DNA from: Kiritimatiellota bacterium B12222
Lineage (GTDB): Bacteria > Verrucomicrobiota > Kiritimatiellia > SS1-B-03-39 > UBA6053
Length of the DNA: 64,000 bases
Reading direction: 5' to 3'
Assembly (NCBI GenBank): GCA_029719485.1
Contig: CP120722.1
Span: forward strand, 4,030,001-4,094,000
The notes beneath the pieces are model-generated. The model worked only from the letters and a program-made list of their open reading frames with translations, had not been told where the DNA came from and ran no database searches. Positions 1 through 8,448 of this stretch are shown piece after piece (position 1 is the first letter of the stretch; each line of letters begins with the position of its first letter). The position numbers were made by a program, and so were the translations under genes.

Positions 1-217
1 AGAAGCCTTCGGATTCACCCTCGGCCAACATCTCACCCGGGTCAAAGTTTCCAGAGCCAAAGAACTGCTTGAGCATACCGACCTCTACACGCCCGACATT
101 GCCGCCGCTTGCGGCTGGCCCTCCGCATCCCACATGTGCGTGATGTTTAAACGGCATACCGGAAATACCCCCTCCGAATACCGGCGTAAAAGCCACCGGG
201 AACACATATCCACCTAA
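1..217 (+). CDS. AraC-family transcriptional regulator, C-terminal end (cut by window start)
   Basis: This is an open frame from base 2 to the TAA at 215-217, with its beginning outside the window. The 71 visible residues carry the second half of an AraC/XylS helix-turn-helix domain. A segment RVKVSRAKELLEHTD is followed by a recognition-helix region (DIAAACGWPSASHM) and the family ending FKRHTGNTPSEYRR. In this family that ending marks the DNA-contacting domain at the C terminus. The ligand-binding part is not visible, so target and signal cannot be inferred. Confidence 0.85.
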   Translation, partial: EAFGFTLGQHLTRVKVSRAKELLEHTDLYTPDIAAACGWPSASHMCVMFKRHTGNTPSEYRRKSHREHIST

Positions 218-232
218 AAATCTAAGGCTATA

Positions 233-333
233 GGGCCCCGGAGGGGTCCGGGCATTTAGCTTGGGGTCAGCGACGCAGGAGCGCAGCCCCAAGTAACACA
301 CATATCCATATCAGGGCCCCGGAGGGGTCCGGG
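233..333. repeat. GC-rich intergenic palindromic repeats
   Basis: The 20-mer GGGCCCCGGAGGGGTCCGGG occurs at 233-252 and again exactly at 314-333. Each copy can fold as a CCCC-GGA-GGGG hairpin. Between them, 260-266 (CTTGGGG) pairs with 287-293 (CCCCAAG) around a GC-rich loop. Such mixed palindromes are typical intergenic repeats of PVC bacteria. I see no gene in 218-425. Confidence 0.7.
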
Positions 334-425
334 AAACACGTTTCATATCAAAAACATGTGGCTCGAGATAAACACCCCTGCCGTCCTCACGACCAACCGC
401 CTACAAAAATAAAACCGGTTCTCCG

Positions 426-797
426 CTACATCTCCGCCTGATGAAAAACAAACTCCGCCACCGGCACCCCACCAATCAAATGTTCCTGGATGATGCGTTC
501 CAACACGTCCGGCGTGCAGGAGTGATACCACACCCCTTCCGGATACACCACCGCGATGGGCCCATTCATACACACCCGCAGACAATTGGCTTTGGTCCGA
601 TACACCCCACCCTCCCCGGTCAACTTTAAGTCATTGAGCCGGCTTTTCAAAAAGTCCCAGGACTCTAAACTCTTCTTGAGACCACAACATTTCGGTTTGG
701 TCTGATCACAACAGAGGAAAATATGATGACGGAGTTGAGGAATCCCCAGTCTTTCCGCTTCAGTCTGTAGCTTTTCTAAATGAGCTGGCGTCGTCAT
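426..797 (-). CDS. (2Fe-2S) ferredoxin-like protein
   Basis: A thioredoxin-fold [2Fe-2S] ferredoxin-like protein of 123 residues, presumably a cytoplasmic electron carrier. The cluster motif is visible: [14 protein letters not shown] near residues 25-38, then the second cysteine pair in [11 protein letters not shown], and the family ending [10 protein letters not shown]. This matches the (2Fe-2S) ferredoxin domain family. ATG at 797 is preferred over an upstream TTG because it lies 5 bases past the stop of the preceding gene, giving a two-gene operon with the STN-domain protein and the shared operator region at 1163-1209. No strong Shine-Dalgarno is seen, so coupling to the upstream gene is likely. 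The electron partner is unknown. Confidence 0.85.
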   Translation of the reverse strand: MTTPAHLEKLQTEAERLGIPQLRHHIFLCCDQTKPKCCGLKKSLESWDFLKSRLNDLKLTGEGGVYRTKANCLRVCMNGPIAVVYPEGVWYHSCTPDVLERIIQEHLIGGVPVAEFVFHQAEM

Positions 798-802
798 AAA
801 AA

Positions 803-1147
803 TTAAGGGTTGGGTAAAATCCAAATACTGTTCATACGAATTTCCGCATGGGTAGCAGTTTGACGTAAAATCATGGCAAACGCATCTAACCCACTCACCC
901 CACGCAAATCAAGCGTCACCTCTTTTGATAACGCTTCTGTTTCTGGAGGAATGACAAAGTTCACTTGCTTAGATTTGGTTTTTGTCAATTCGCGCAACTC
1001 CGCAATCGCATCACTCAGCGACACATTCACCAAGGTAAATTCCTGAAGCACCGTCTCTTTCAATAAGTGGGTATTCGCCGGGGAAGCACTATCCGCAAAC
1101 GCAAACGAGCCCCACAACAAACCAATCATCATGCATAAAGTCTTCAT
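803..1147 (-). CDS. Exported small STN/secretin-N-like domain protein
   Basis: A 114-residue protein with a signal peptide (hydrophobic residues 3-18, cleavage likely after AFA) and a single domain. The domain resembles the short secretin/TonB N-terminal (STN) fold: [18 protein letters not shown], a beta/alpha stretch, then [14 protein letters not shown] and a final strand ending ILPNP. STN domains normally sit at the periplasmic end of secretins or FecA-type TonB receptors, where they bind partners. Here the domain stands alone, so it is a periplasmic adaptor of unknown partner. It starts an operon with the ferredoxin gene, and two palindromes at 1163-1209 lie directly upstream. The STN assignment comes from the pattern only. 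Confidence 0.7.
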   Translation of the reverse strand: MKTLCMMIGLLWGSFAFADSASPANTHLLKETVLQEFTLVNVSLSDAIAELRELTKTKSKQVNFVIPPETEALSKEVTLDLRGVSGLDAFAMILRQTATHAEIRMNSIWILPNP

Positions 1148-1162
1148 AAGAACAGCATGCCC

Positions 1163-1209
1163 TTTCCGACCCTCGGAAACCAGAACAAAAACTTTTCCGA
1201 ACCTCGGAA
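1163..1209 (-). promoter_or_regulatory. Twin palindromic operator, TTCCGA-N3-TCGGAA
   Basis: Two perfect inverted repeats lie 16-62 bases upstream of the STN-domain gene: TTTCCGACCCTCGGAAA at 1163-1179 and TTCCGAACCTCGGAA at 1195-1209. Their centres are 31 bp apart, about three helical turns, so two dimers would bind the same face. Same half-site, same 3-base gap and this position make a regulator-binding site very likely. The regulator is unknown. Confidence 0.75.
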
Positions 1210-1366
1210 GTATAAATCCATCACGGCAAAATCTTCACAGAACTCCGTTCTACGTCAGTGACGTCGCCCTACATCATCATGCGGCCTGAATGGTCCTGCA
1301 CCATAAAGGACAACATCCAAGCACATAAAAGGAGTCCACCACAGACGGCCCGAAAAAATCAGCCGA

Positions 1367-1993
1367 TTATCTACGAACCAAATACCGACCCAGCATCCCT
1401 ACAAATGCGATTCCCATCAAAACCAAACTGGAGAGCTCGGGTACAACCACCAGAGAAATATTATCCACATCTAAGCCGTAAAAGAACCCTCCATTTGAGA
1501 TAGAAAATTCAACCGAATCAAGATTTCCCCAAGTAGAATCAAACGTAATATCATCTACAAAAGCATCACCTGGTGTTTCACTTGAAACAACTTTGTGAAT
1601 CACCGTCCCACCACCTGATTGATTCCCTGTAAGCGTCAACGTGGACGCACCAAATCCCCCACCCTCGGCAAACAATCCAGCCTGCATACTCAAAAGCGAA
1701 AAAGGTGAGCCCAAGTTGGACGTGAGGGTTAACGAAAGTACATTTGCCCCAAAATTCCCCGTGAAAGTAAGATAGTCAGAAGGATCCATTCTGATTTCAT
1801 CAATGATTTCATCCAAAACCAACGGTGCATCGCCTGTACCGCTCGCTGTAAACGTAAATCCACTCTCCGTATAAGGAAAGCCATCAGAAATCGAAGTCCC
1901 CTGTTCACCTTCAAAACCAATAAGCACCGCTCCTTGCACCGAAAGACTAACCAAAAATATGAATACCACTGATAGACTGTTACGAAAAATCAT
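1367..1993 (-). CDS. PEP-CTERM-like exported protein (PEL variant)
   Basis: A 208-residue secreted protein of unknown function. The start at 1993 puts a signal peptide at the very N terminus (MIFRNSLSVVFIFLVSLSVQG). The middle is a Gly/Ser/Thr-rich beta-type region. The C terminus is a sorting tail: VVPELSS, a hydrophobic helix, then a basic end (RYLVRR). This is the PEP-CTERM architecture recognised by exosortase, but the usual Pro-Glu-Pro reads Pro-Glu-Leu. An alternative upstream ATG at 2056 would bury the signal peptide. A surface or matrix role is inferred from the family only. Confidence 0.8.
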   Translation of the reverse strand: MIFRNSLSVVFIFLVSLSVQGAVLIGFEGEQGTSISDGFPYTESGFTFTASGTGDAPLVLDEIIDEIRMDPSDYLTFTGNFGANVLSLTLTSNLGSPFSLLSMQAGLFAEGGGFGASTLTLTGNQSGGGTVIHKVVSSETPGDAFVDDITFDSTWGNLDSVEFSISNGGFFYGLDVDNISLVVVPELSSLVLMGIAFVGMLGRYLVRR

Positions 1994-2409
1994 TATCAAA
2001 CACCGTAAAGAGATTGTTAAAATTAAAAACCGTAAAATCAAATCAGCACGATTCATACCAACAAACTCATAGCCTGACCATTAGGACCTTTCATACATCT
2101 TGAGCATAAAAATCGGCAACAAACACCCAAACAAGAAATTTTCGCCTTCACCCAAATTCCAAATTCTCAATTACGAGCAAAAGGGTGAAGATTGCGGGCA
2201 ATGGCTTCAAGGCTAGTGCAGGGAAAGGCAAGGTCAGAGGGTCACTCCAAGCCCTACGGTTTCACCAGTATTTGAAACCCTCATCCATACAGATACCTCT
2301 GTATCCACCCCCGAGGAGAAACATGATCGTCCGTGGTAAACAGCCTTATCCCACGGGTGAAGTGTGCGTATGAACAAAAGGGAGAAGAACGATCCCCATC
2401 ACCACAAGA
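1994..2409. other. Intergenic region with two small hairpins
   Basis: This lies between the PEP-CTERM gene's start and the end of glutamate dehydrogenase. Two stem-loops are visible: GGTTTCA/TGAAACC at 2258-2279 with an 8-base loop, and ATACAG/CTGTAT at 2287-2304 with a 6-base loop. Neither has a T-tract, so termination is uncertain. Short open frames here show no family resemblance. Confidence 0.5.
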
Positions 2410-3717
2410 TCACGGAAAAATCCCGCGCAATTCATAAATTTCTTTGAGATGCTCCACGGCTGAAGCGTAGGACGCAATGCGTAAACTGCATTCATACTTT
2501 TCGGCCACCTGTTGCACCCGATGGGCCGCATCGGTCATGATGCGTTTCAAACGACGATCCACCGTTTCTTCGTCCCATTGCTCGCTCTGTCGATTTTGCT
2601 TCCACTCGAAATAACTCACGGTTACCCCTCCCGCATTGCACAAAATCGCAGGTAAAATGGTCACCCCTCTGGCCACTAACAACTCCTCTCCCTCAGGCGT
2701 CACCGGCGCATTCGCGGCCTCCACCAACACTTTACAATTGATCAAACTGGCATTCCCTTCATGAATCATCTGCTCCAAGGCCGCGGGAATAAGCATATCC
2801 ACTTCACAGGCATAAAACTCTTCTTCACTGATCACCTTCGCCCCCTTAAAGTCCACCACCGACCCCGTTTCGCGAACGTGAATAGCCAAGGCTTCGGCAT
2901 CAAGCCCCTTCGCATGAAAAATCGCTCCCCGATGATCCAACACCGCCCGCAATTTCGCACCTTTCGCGGAAAGGAGACGCGCCGTCCACGATCCCACATT
3001 TCCGTATCCAATTACCGAGTAACTACAGGTAGAAAGAGTCAATCCCATGCCAGGTGTTAAAACTTCTAACACATCCACCACCCCCTGACCTGTCGCCTTT
3101 TCCCGTCCGGCCGACCCTCCGAAAGCCAAAGGTTTTCCGGTCACCACCGATCTCGCCTCTACTTTATTATTGATCTCGGCAAAGTTAATATAGGTATCTG
3201 CCATCCAGGCCATAATCTGCGCATTACTCCCCATATCCGGCGCAGGAATATCGTAATCCGGCCCTATATTCGCACCCAATGCCGCCGTAAAACGACGGGT
3301 AATCCGCATCAGTTCATCCTGACTCACCTCACGGGGATTCAGTTTCAGCCCCCCCTTTGCGCCCCCAAAAGGAAGACGCATCAAGGCACATTTCATGGTC
3401 ATCAACACCGCGAGCGACTTGATATCATCCAAATACACATCTTCATGATAACGGATGCCCCCTTTGTAGGGACCCGCCACATTGTTGTGCTGAACCCGAT
3501 ATCCTTTAAACAGTTGATAACTTCCATTATCCATCCGCACGGGAAAATGAACCATCAATTCATTTTTAGGTTGGGCCAAAATCAATTGTTCCCGATGGGA
3601 AATCCCCACCAGTTGGGCAGCCTCGAGTACCGCAGAGATGGTTTGGTAATAGATATTGCCCGTAGCATAGGACATTTCTAGTTCAGCGAATAAGTCGTCA
3701 ACAGCAGATGAATTCAT
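2410..3717 (-). CDS. gdhA: Glutamate dehydrogenase (Glu/Leu/Phe/Val dehydrogenase family)
   Basis: A 435-residue enzyme catalysing reversible oxidative deamination of glutamate to 2-oxoglutarate and ammonia in the cytoplasm. The N-terminal substrate domain has GPYKGGIRY at 82-90 and the catalytic-lysine motif LPFGGAKGG, with Lys121. The Rossmann domain follows, with a GYGNVGSW nucleotide-binding turn. Length and motif order match the hexameric bacterial family of about 420 residues. Coenzyme preference cannot be read confidently. The amino acid could in principle be leucine or valine, but the overall pattern favours glutamate. It is transcribed alone, divergently from the epimerase gene. Confidence 0.92.
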   Translation of the reverse strand: MNSSAVDDLFAELEMSYATGNIYYQTISAVLEAAQLVGISHREQLILAQPKNELMVHFPVRMDNGSYQLFKGYRVQHNNVAGPYKGGIRYHEDVYLDDIKSLAVLMTMKCALMRLPFGGAKGGLKLNPREVSQDELMRITRRFTAALGANIGPDYDIPAPDMGSNAQIMAWMADTYINFAEINNKVEARSVVTGKPLAFGGSAGREKATGQGVVDVLEVLTPGMGLTLSTCSYSVIGYGNVGSWTARLLSAKGAKLRAVLDHRGAIFHAKGLDAEALAIHVRETGSVVDFKGAKVISEEEFYACEVDMLIPAALEQMIHEGNASLINCKVLVEAANAPVTPEGEELLVARGVTILPAILCNAGGVTVSYFEWKQNRQSEQWDEETVDRRLKRIMTDAAHRVQQVAEKYECSLRIASYASAVEHLKEIYELRGIFP

Positions 3718-3845
3718 ACCCAGACCCTAGCCTATGAGATGAAAAGTTACCCGAGAAATATGCATAAATTCTTAGGCCAACCCCCATCCACTTTCATAAA
3801 AACAAGATCGACATTTCACACGCCGACATTCACCCTATCCTTCTT

Positions 3846-4751
3846 ATGAAAAAAGCACTACTTATTGGCGGAACCGGTCTCTTGGGTCGAGGAATTACCC
3901 GGGAGTTTCTCAAAGCAGGTTGGCAGGTCACCTTGCTCTCACGGGGAGCGTCCTCCCTGCCCGCAGACCTGGTCGGCTGTTCACAGCTTATTGCAGACCG
4001 CAAACAGAGCGCCTCCTTGCAACAGGCCCTCAAAGGTTTGCAGTTTGACTGCATTGTCGATTGCGCGGCCTACACCCGGGAAGATGCACAAATAGCGCTC
4101 GACCTTCTGATCAACATCACCCCACACTACTGGTTCATCAGTACAGACTTTGTCTACGCCGCCGATCCATTTGCTCATTTTCCTCTTTGCGTCGATGCAC
4201 GCAAACAGACCCAGCCTCCCTATGCAGGCAACAAAGGAGAAGCCGAAGCATTGTTACACCACGCGGCCCAAAAACACGCACGTCCACTCACCATCCTCCG
4301 TCCACCCCACATCATGGGCGACGGTCGTCCGGCCGGTTGCGATCCCGCGGCAGGCGGACGTGATGAACAGCTGGTACAACGCATTCGAAAGGGAGAATCT
4401 ATCCCCCTCCTCGCGGGCGGACAGTTCTTAATTCAACCCGTGTGGAGCCGGGAAGTCGGACGCTGCATCCTGGCGCTGCAGCTCAACCCGGAGAGCTGGG
4501 GTTCTATTTACAATTGCGCGGGTGCCGCATGCGTAAGCACTTTCGCATATTATAGTTACATCGCTGAAATTTGTGGCGCCCCCCTACACATCACCTCCGT
4601 AGATCCGGTCACCTTCGCGAGCGAACACCCGCAACAGGCCCATATCGCTCGACATCGTTGCTACGATATTCAGCCCCTACAGCAGCTCGGTTTCACCCCC
4701 AGCCTAAACCTAAAAGACGCGCTTCAAGAAACCCTCGCCCCTTGGCTTTAA
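3846..4751 (+). CDS. NAD(P)-dependent epimerase/dehydratase family protein (extended SDR)
   Basis: A 301-residue extended short-chain dehydrogenase. The Rossmann glycine motif GGTGLLGRG is at residues 8-16. The acidic DCAAY region follows, then STDFVYAAD and the catalytic YAGNK tetrad (Y-x3-K). Such proteins act on nucleotide sugars or other NAD(P)-linked substrates; the substrate cannot be read from sequence. The C-terminal half (FLIQPVWSREVGRCILAL) resembles dTDP/UDP-sugar epimerase-like proteins, including those that bind RNA. It stands alone and is divergent from gdhA. Confidence 0.8.
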   Translation: MKKALLIGGTGLLGRGITREFLKAGWQVTLLSRGASSLPADLVGCSQLIADRKQSASLQQALKGLQFDCIVDCAAYTREDAQIALDLLINITPHYWFISTDFVYAADPFAHFPLCVDARKQTQPPYAGNKGEAEALLHHAAQKHARPLTILRPPHIMGDGRPAGCDPAAGGRDEQLVQRIRKGESIPLLAGGQFLIQPVWSREVGRCILALQLNPESWGSIYNCAGAACVSTFAYYSYIAEICGAPLHITSVDPVTFASEHPQQAHIARHRCYDIQPLQQLGFTPSLNLKDALQETLAPWL

Positions 4752-4794
4752 CCTTTCCAATCTATCGCACATCCATAGGGCGTATCCCGTAATC

Positions 4795-4870
4795 GTAGCC
4801 CTCGGCGTTTACGCCACAGACCGCAGCAAATGCCCATGCAACGGCCTGTGGCGTAAACACCGACAACTAC
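4795..4870. repeat. Inverted pair of dispersed palindromic element (BIME-like)
   Basis: Two 29-base copies of one element face each other at 4795-4823 and 4842-4870, separated by 18 bases. They match at 24 of 29 positions. Each copy contains its own small hairpin (GGCG-TTTA-CGCC flanked by CTGT-like and ACAG arms), so the whole folds as a long cruciform. The same 29-base element occurs at 45473-45501, and a variant occurs in the array at 23421-23968. The remainder of 4752-4986 shows nothing else. Confidence 0.8.
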
Positions 4871-4986
4871 ATTTTTCAAACCTCTAGATAGCGCCAGCCT
4901 GTCCCCCATTCCCAAATGCACCCGGTAAAAAGACAACCGGTCTTTCACCCTTCTCATCCTTTTGGATTCATGGTAAATACCAATGT

Positions 4987-5838
4987 ATGTCATCCCATTA
5001 TCCTATCCATATCACCCTCCTCTCAGAAAACATCGCTCGCGGCAGAGGCATACTGGCTGAACATGGTTTGTCCTATTGGATTCAAAGCCCTTCTGGCAAT
5101 GTACTCTTCGACACAGGACAGGGCATGGTCCTCAGGCCTAATGCATCAACCCTCGGTATTGATCTCTCCGTCGCAGATGCGATTGTACTGAGCCATGGTC
5201 ACTACGATCACAGTGGAAGCTTGGAGAGCGTTCGTACATTGGCCCCGGACGCAACAATTTTTATGCACCCAGCCGCAGTACAGCGTCGATACAGTGGTAA
5301 AAAAGATGGCAGTATGCAGGCCGCATATACGCCCTACCTCAGCGAGTACGACTGGTCCCACGCCCATACCCCATGCGTATGGACAACACAACCGACCGAA
5401 GTAAGTGCAGGACTATTTGCCACGGGCGAAGTGCCACGCCTCATCGAATATGAAGACACCGGAGGCGTCTTCAGTCTAGACCCCGAGGGGAACATTCCCG
5501 ACAATATTCCGGATGACCAAGCTCTCTATTTCCCCAGCCCAGAGGGCACCATCGTGATATTGGGTTGCGCCCACGCCGGAGTGATCAACACCATCGAATA
5601 CATCCTGAAACTAACCGACAACGCACCCATCCGGGCGGTACTGGGAGGCATGCATCTGCTCCATGCCACTCCTGAACGCCTCCAACGCACCTACGCAAAA
5701 TTTAGTGCGTGGGACATTCCCCTGTTGGCCCCCTGCCACTGCACTGGCGTCAAAGCTATTGCCGGATTTCATCATGAATTCCCCCAAAGCATACAGGAAG
5801 CCCACGCAGGCAAAACCTTTGTTTTCGACAGCAAGTAA
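4987..5838 (+). CDS. MBL-fold metallo-hydrolase, dihydropterin synthase-like group
   Basis: A 283-residue metallo-beta-lactamase-fold enzyme. The metal-binding motif HGHYDH is at about residues 74-79. Further ligand regions are GCAHAGVIN and the C-terminal PCHCTG segment. The spacing and sequence GNVLFDTGQG near the N terminus match the COG1237 group. That group contains enzymes related to ribofuranosylaminobenzene 5'-phosphate synthase of methanopterin synthesis, but bacterial members mostly have no proven substrate. It has no signal peptide and is convergent with the thioredoxin gene. Confidence 0.85.
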   Translation: MSSHYPIHITLLSENIARGRGILAEHGLSYWIQSPSGNVLFDTGQGMVLRPNASTLGIDLSVADAIVLSHGHYDHSGSLESVRTLAPDATIFMHPAAVQRRYSGKKDGSMQAAYTPYLSEYDWSHAHTPCVWTTQPTEVSAGLFATGEVPRLIEYEDTGGVFSLDPEGNIPDNIPDDQALYFPSPEGTIVILGCAHAGVINTIEYILKLTDNAPIRAVLGGMHLLHATPERLQRTYAKFSAWDIPLLAPCHCTGVKAIAGFHHEFPQSIQEAHAGKTFVFDSK

Positions 5839-5867
5839 CCCTTACGCCCCCACGGATAGCAAGAACG

Positions 5868-6608
5868 TCAGGACCGTTTCTTGGCCTCTTTTACATATTT
5901 CCGAATCGCAGAAACAGAATGTGTTTCTTTACCAATCTGTTTACCACTGGCATCAAACACCCGCATATTCGGAATACTGTTCAAATTGTACTGGGTCGTC
6001 ACGGGTGTCCCCCAGCGCACAATATCGATTTGAATCAGGGTCACATTCGGATCCTGCGCCAATTTTTTCAAATGCGGTTCAGCTTGCTTGCAGGGACCAC
6101 ACCAATCGGCATAAAAATCGACAATGGTTATTTTTCCATTTCCAATCAAAGGAGCAATATTAATGCGGCTCCCCCCCTGTCGGATATTTCGATTGGCCTG
6201 ACCTTTGACCTCAACCCCCTGCTCCTGAGCTTGCTCCGCCGCTTTTTTCTCCGCCAAGGCCAAGGCTTGCGCCTGACTTTTTTTGTATCCTTCCTTCAAG
6301 GCGATCACCAAATCATCAGGCATTTCGGAGACCTGCTGATGGGTCATCTTAATCTGAACCCCATGGTAATATAAAATTTCTGAATTCCCCATCGCCACTT
6401 CTCCCGTGGGATTCCCCAAGGCAAGCATGACCTCTGCCTTCGTACTCCCCACCTGAAGCGCATCAATGGCATTCAAGGTTTCTTGATCAAATTCCAAGGC
6501 CACAGGTGGTGGCGGAGGGGACGAAACCTCTTCTGAGGTAAAACTGGGAAGTTCGCCACAAGCACTTAAAAAAAGTGTAGCGAAGATGGAAAGACGAAAA
6601 ATAGACAT
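5868..6608 (-). CDS. Thioredoxin-domain lipoprotein with BamE-like N-terminal segment
   Basis: A 246-residue lipoprotein. The lipobox LSAC at 14-17 predicts lipidation on Cys17 and a position facing the periplasm. Residues about 48-85 (IDALQVGSTKAEVMLALGNP, then a YYHG strand) resemble the SmpA/BamE outer-membrane fold. An Ala/Gln-rich helical linker of about 40 residues follows. The C-terminal thioredoxin domain has WCGPC at 169-173 in the usual context DFYADWCGPCK. The protein should reduce or isomerise disulfides in the envelope. It is monocistronic. The BamE resemblance is by eye only. Confidence 0.82.
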   Translation of the reverse strand: MSIFRLSIFATLFLSACGELPSFTSEEVSSPPPPPVALEFDQETLNAIDALQVGSTKAEVMLALGNPTGEVAMGNSEILYYHGVQIKMTHQQVSEMPDDLVIALKEGYKKSQAQALALAEKKAAEQAQEQGVEVKGQANRNIRQGGSRINIAPLIGNGKITIVDFYADWCGPCKQAEPHLKKLAQDPNVTLIQIDIVRWGTPVTTQYNLNSIPNMRVFDASGKQIGKETHSVSAIRKYVKEAKKRS

Positions 6609-6694
6609 AGCCCAAAAGTAGAGCCAAATAGGCGTAGGTCAATAAATCCCTCAAAAAACCTCATAAAAGCCCGTAATCCCTTTCGAAACCCCAC

Positions 6695-7465
6695 CTACAT
6701 TTGAGGAATCACTACCGGAGCACTCTCTCCTTCAGGATGAAAAATCTTAGCATCAATACCATAAGTCGCGCGGATCAACTCAGGGGTTAACACCATGCTA
6801 GGTCTTCCACAGGCCATCAAATGACCCTCTTTGAACGCAAGTAATCGATCAGCATATCGTGCCGCCGCCAATAAATCATGCAACACAATCACAACCGTTT
6901 TGCCCGCATGCGCCAGCTGACGAGCCAAAGATAAAATTTCGCATTGATGCCCGATATCCAGCATACTGGTGGGCTCATCGAGTAAAATCACCGAAGCCTG
7001 TTGCGCCAAAATCATCGCCAACCAACAACGTTGACGTTGTCCACCCGAGAGCTGATCGACCCGTCGCTCCGCCAACTCCACAATATCTGTATCCCGCATC
7101 GCTTCCTCAATAATCACATCGTCGCTCCGAGACCGCCGTTGAAAAAGTCCTTGATGCGGATGTCGGCCATAATGGATCAAGCCACGCACCGTCAATCCCG
7201 CTGGGGTAATCGGACTCTGAGGTAATAATGCGATTTGCTGTGCACGATTGCGCGCTGAAAATTGCTCTAAAAGCTGATCATCCAATTTCACCTCTCCTTC
7301 ATCAGGAGTTTTCAATCCTGCACAAGCCCGCAAAAAGGTAGATTTTCCACAGCCGTTGGGTCCCACCATGATCGTCAACTCGCCAGGTTCAAAACAAACG
7401 CTAATTCGTTCAACTGCAGTAAGGGATCCATATCGGAGGATGAGATTGTGAGTACTAAGTTTCAT
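6695..7465 (-). CDS. Iron-chelate ABC transporter, ATP-binding protein
   Basis: The 256-residue ATPase of a FecE/FhuC-type importer. Walker A GPNGCGKST is at 35-43, the Q-loop glutamine near 83, signature LSGGQRQR at 139-146, Walker B VILLDE at 159-164 with DEPTSMLD, and the switch histidine in VIVLHD. It acts on the cytoplasmic face with the two permeases encoded just upstream. Its start overlaps the permease gene by 4 bases (ATGA type). It is the last gene of the six-gene operon that begins near 13279. Confidence 0.93.
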   Translation of the reverse strand: MKLSTHNLILRYGSLTAVERISVCFEPGELTIMVGPNGCGKSTFLRACAGLKTPDEGEVKLDDQLLEQFSARNRAQQIALLPQSPITPAGLTVRGLIHYGRHPHQGLFQRRSRSDDVIIEEAMRDTDIVELAERRVDQLSGGQRQRCWLAMILAQQASVILLDEPTSMLDIGHQCEILSLARQLAHAGKTVVIVLHDLLAAARYADRLLAFKEGHLMACGRPSMVLTPELIRATYGIDAKIFHPEGESAPVVIPQM

Positions 7466-8448
7466 TCATTTTCCTGAGCAGAACTCGATAGCAAAACCAA
7501 AAGAAAAACACCACCGAGGATTCGACAAACAATCCCCACGGGCAATTCAACCGGCGCAAGTAAAATGCGCCCCAAGGTATCTCCAGCCAACACCAATAAT
7601 CCGCCAGCCAACAGCGATCCCATCACCGACAAATCCCGACTGCGATTAAGGCGATACATCAACACCGGCGATGCCAATGCAATAAAGGCCAAAGGACCTC
7701 CCACCGATAACCCTAGCCCTGTCACCAACACGGCCAAAGCTAAGGCCATAAATTTCACCCGGGGAACCGGCACCCCCAGGGTGTACGCCACCTCTTCGGA
7801 AAGCCCCAATATATTTAATTGACGAGCGATCGCCAGAGCCACAGGCACACAACACATTAATCCCAACCATGCCGGAAATGCCGATGCATATCCTCTCCCG
7901 ACAAAAGAACCCAAGCTCCACACATATACTTCAGTGGCATGTTGAATTTGTCCGCGACTTAACAACAGCTCATTCAACGCACGAAATAAATGAGAAATCC
8001 CAATGCCCACCACCAAAATACGATACCCATTTTTGCCCAAACCTTTGGTAAATAGCAGCAACAAACCAAATGCACCCAAAGCTCCCAGCGTCGCGATTTG
8101 CCAATTCCCCACCCGAGGCACCACCGAAAAAAGAGTCATCGCAATCACCAAAAACATGGCGCCGTCATTCACACCTAAAATATCCGGACTGGCTAATCGA
8201 TTCCGCGTCACGGCCTGCATCAACGCCCCTCCCAGTCCCAAGGCAGCCCCCGCGGTCCACGCGGCCACCGCCCGAGGAAAACGAATGCGCGATAATATCA
8301 GGTCAGGAACTTTCCCTGCCGTCCCCATCGCCGCTTTCCAAATATCCACCAACGTAAATGATAGTTCACCCGCACAGAGCGCCGCAACTCCTGTTGCCAC
8401 CGTAAGCCCGACCAAGATCAAACAAATCCATAAGCGCCGCCGATTCAT
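7462..8448 (-). CDS. Iron-chelate ABC transporter permease (FecCD family)
   Basis: A 328-residue inner-membrane permease with about nine or ten hydrophobic helices. It has the FecCD landmarks: RFPRAVAAWTAGAALGLGGALMQAVTRNRLASPDILG near 52-88, where the NPLA/ASPDILG segment is typical of the family, and the ATPase-contacting loop GGPLAFIALASPVLMYR. It pairs with the other permease (8445-9446) to form a heterodimeric channel. The two genes overlap by 4 bases, so expression is coupled. Confidence 0.92.
   Translation of the reverse strand: MNRRRLWICLILVGLTVATGVAALCAGELSFTLVDIWKAAMGTAGKVPDLILSRIRFPRAVAAWTAGAALGLGGALMQAVTRNRLASPDILGVNDGAMFLVIAMTLFSVVPRVGNWQIATLGALGAFGLLLLFTKGLGKNGYRILVVGIGISHLFRALNELLLSRGQIQHATEVYVWSLGSFVGRGYASAFPAWLGLMCCVPVALAIARQLNILGLSEEVAYTLGVPVPRVKFMALALAVLVTGLGLSVGGPLAFIALASPVLMYRLNRSRDLSVMGSLLAGGLLVLAGDTLGRILLAPVELPVGIVCRILGGVFLLVLLSSSAQENE

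Noticed and set aside
2185..2373. A 62-codon plus-strand frame before gdhA's end
   Set aside because: No ribosome site; translation is low-complexity and it covers two hairpins.
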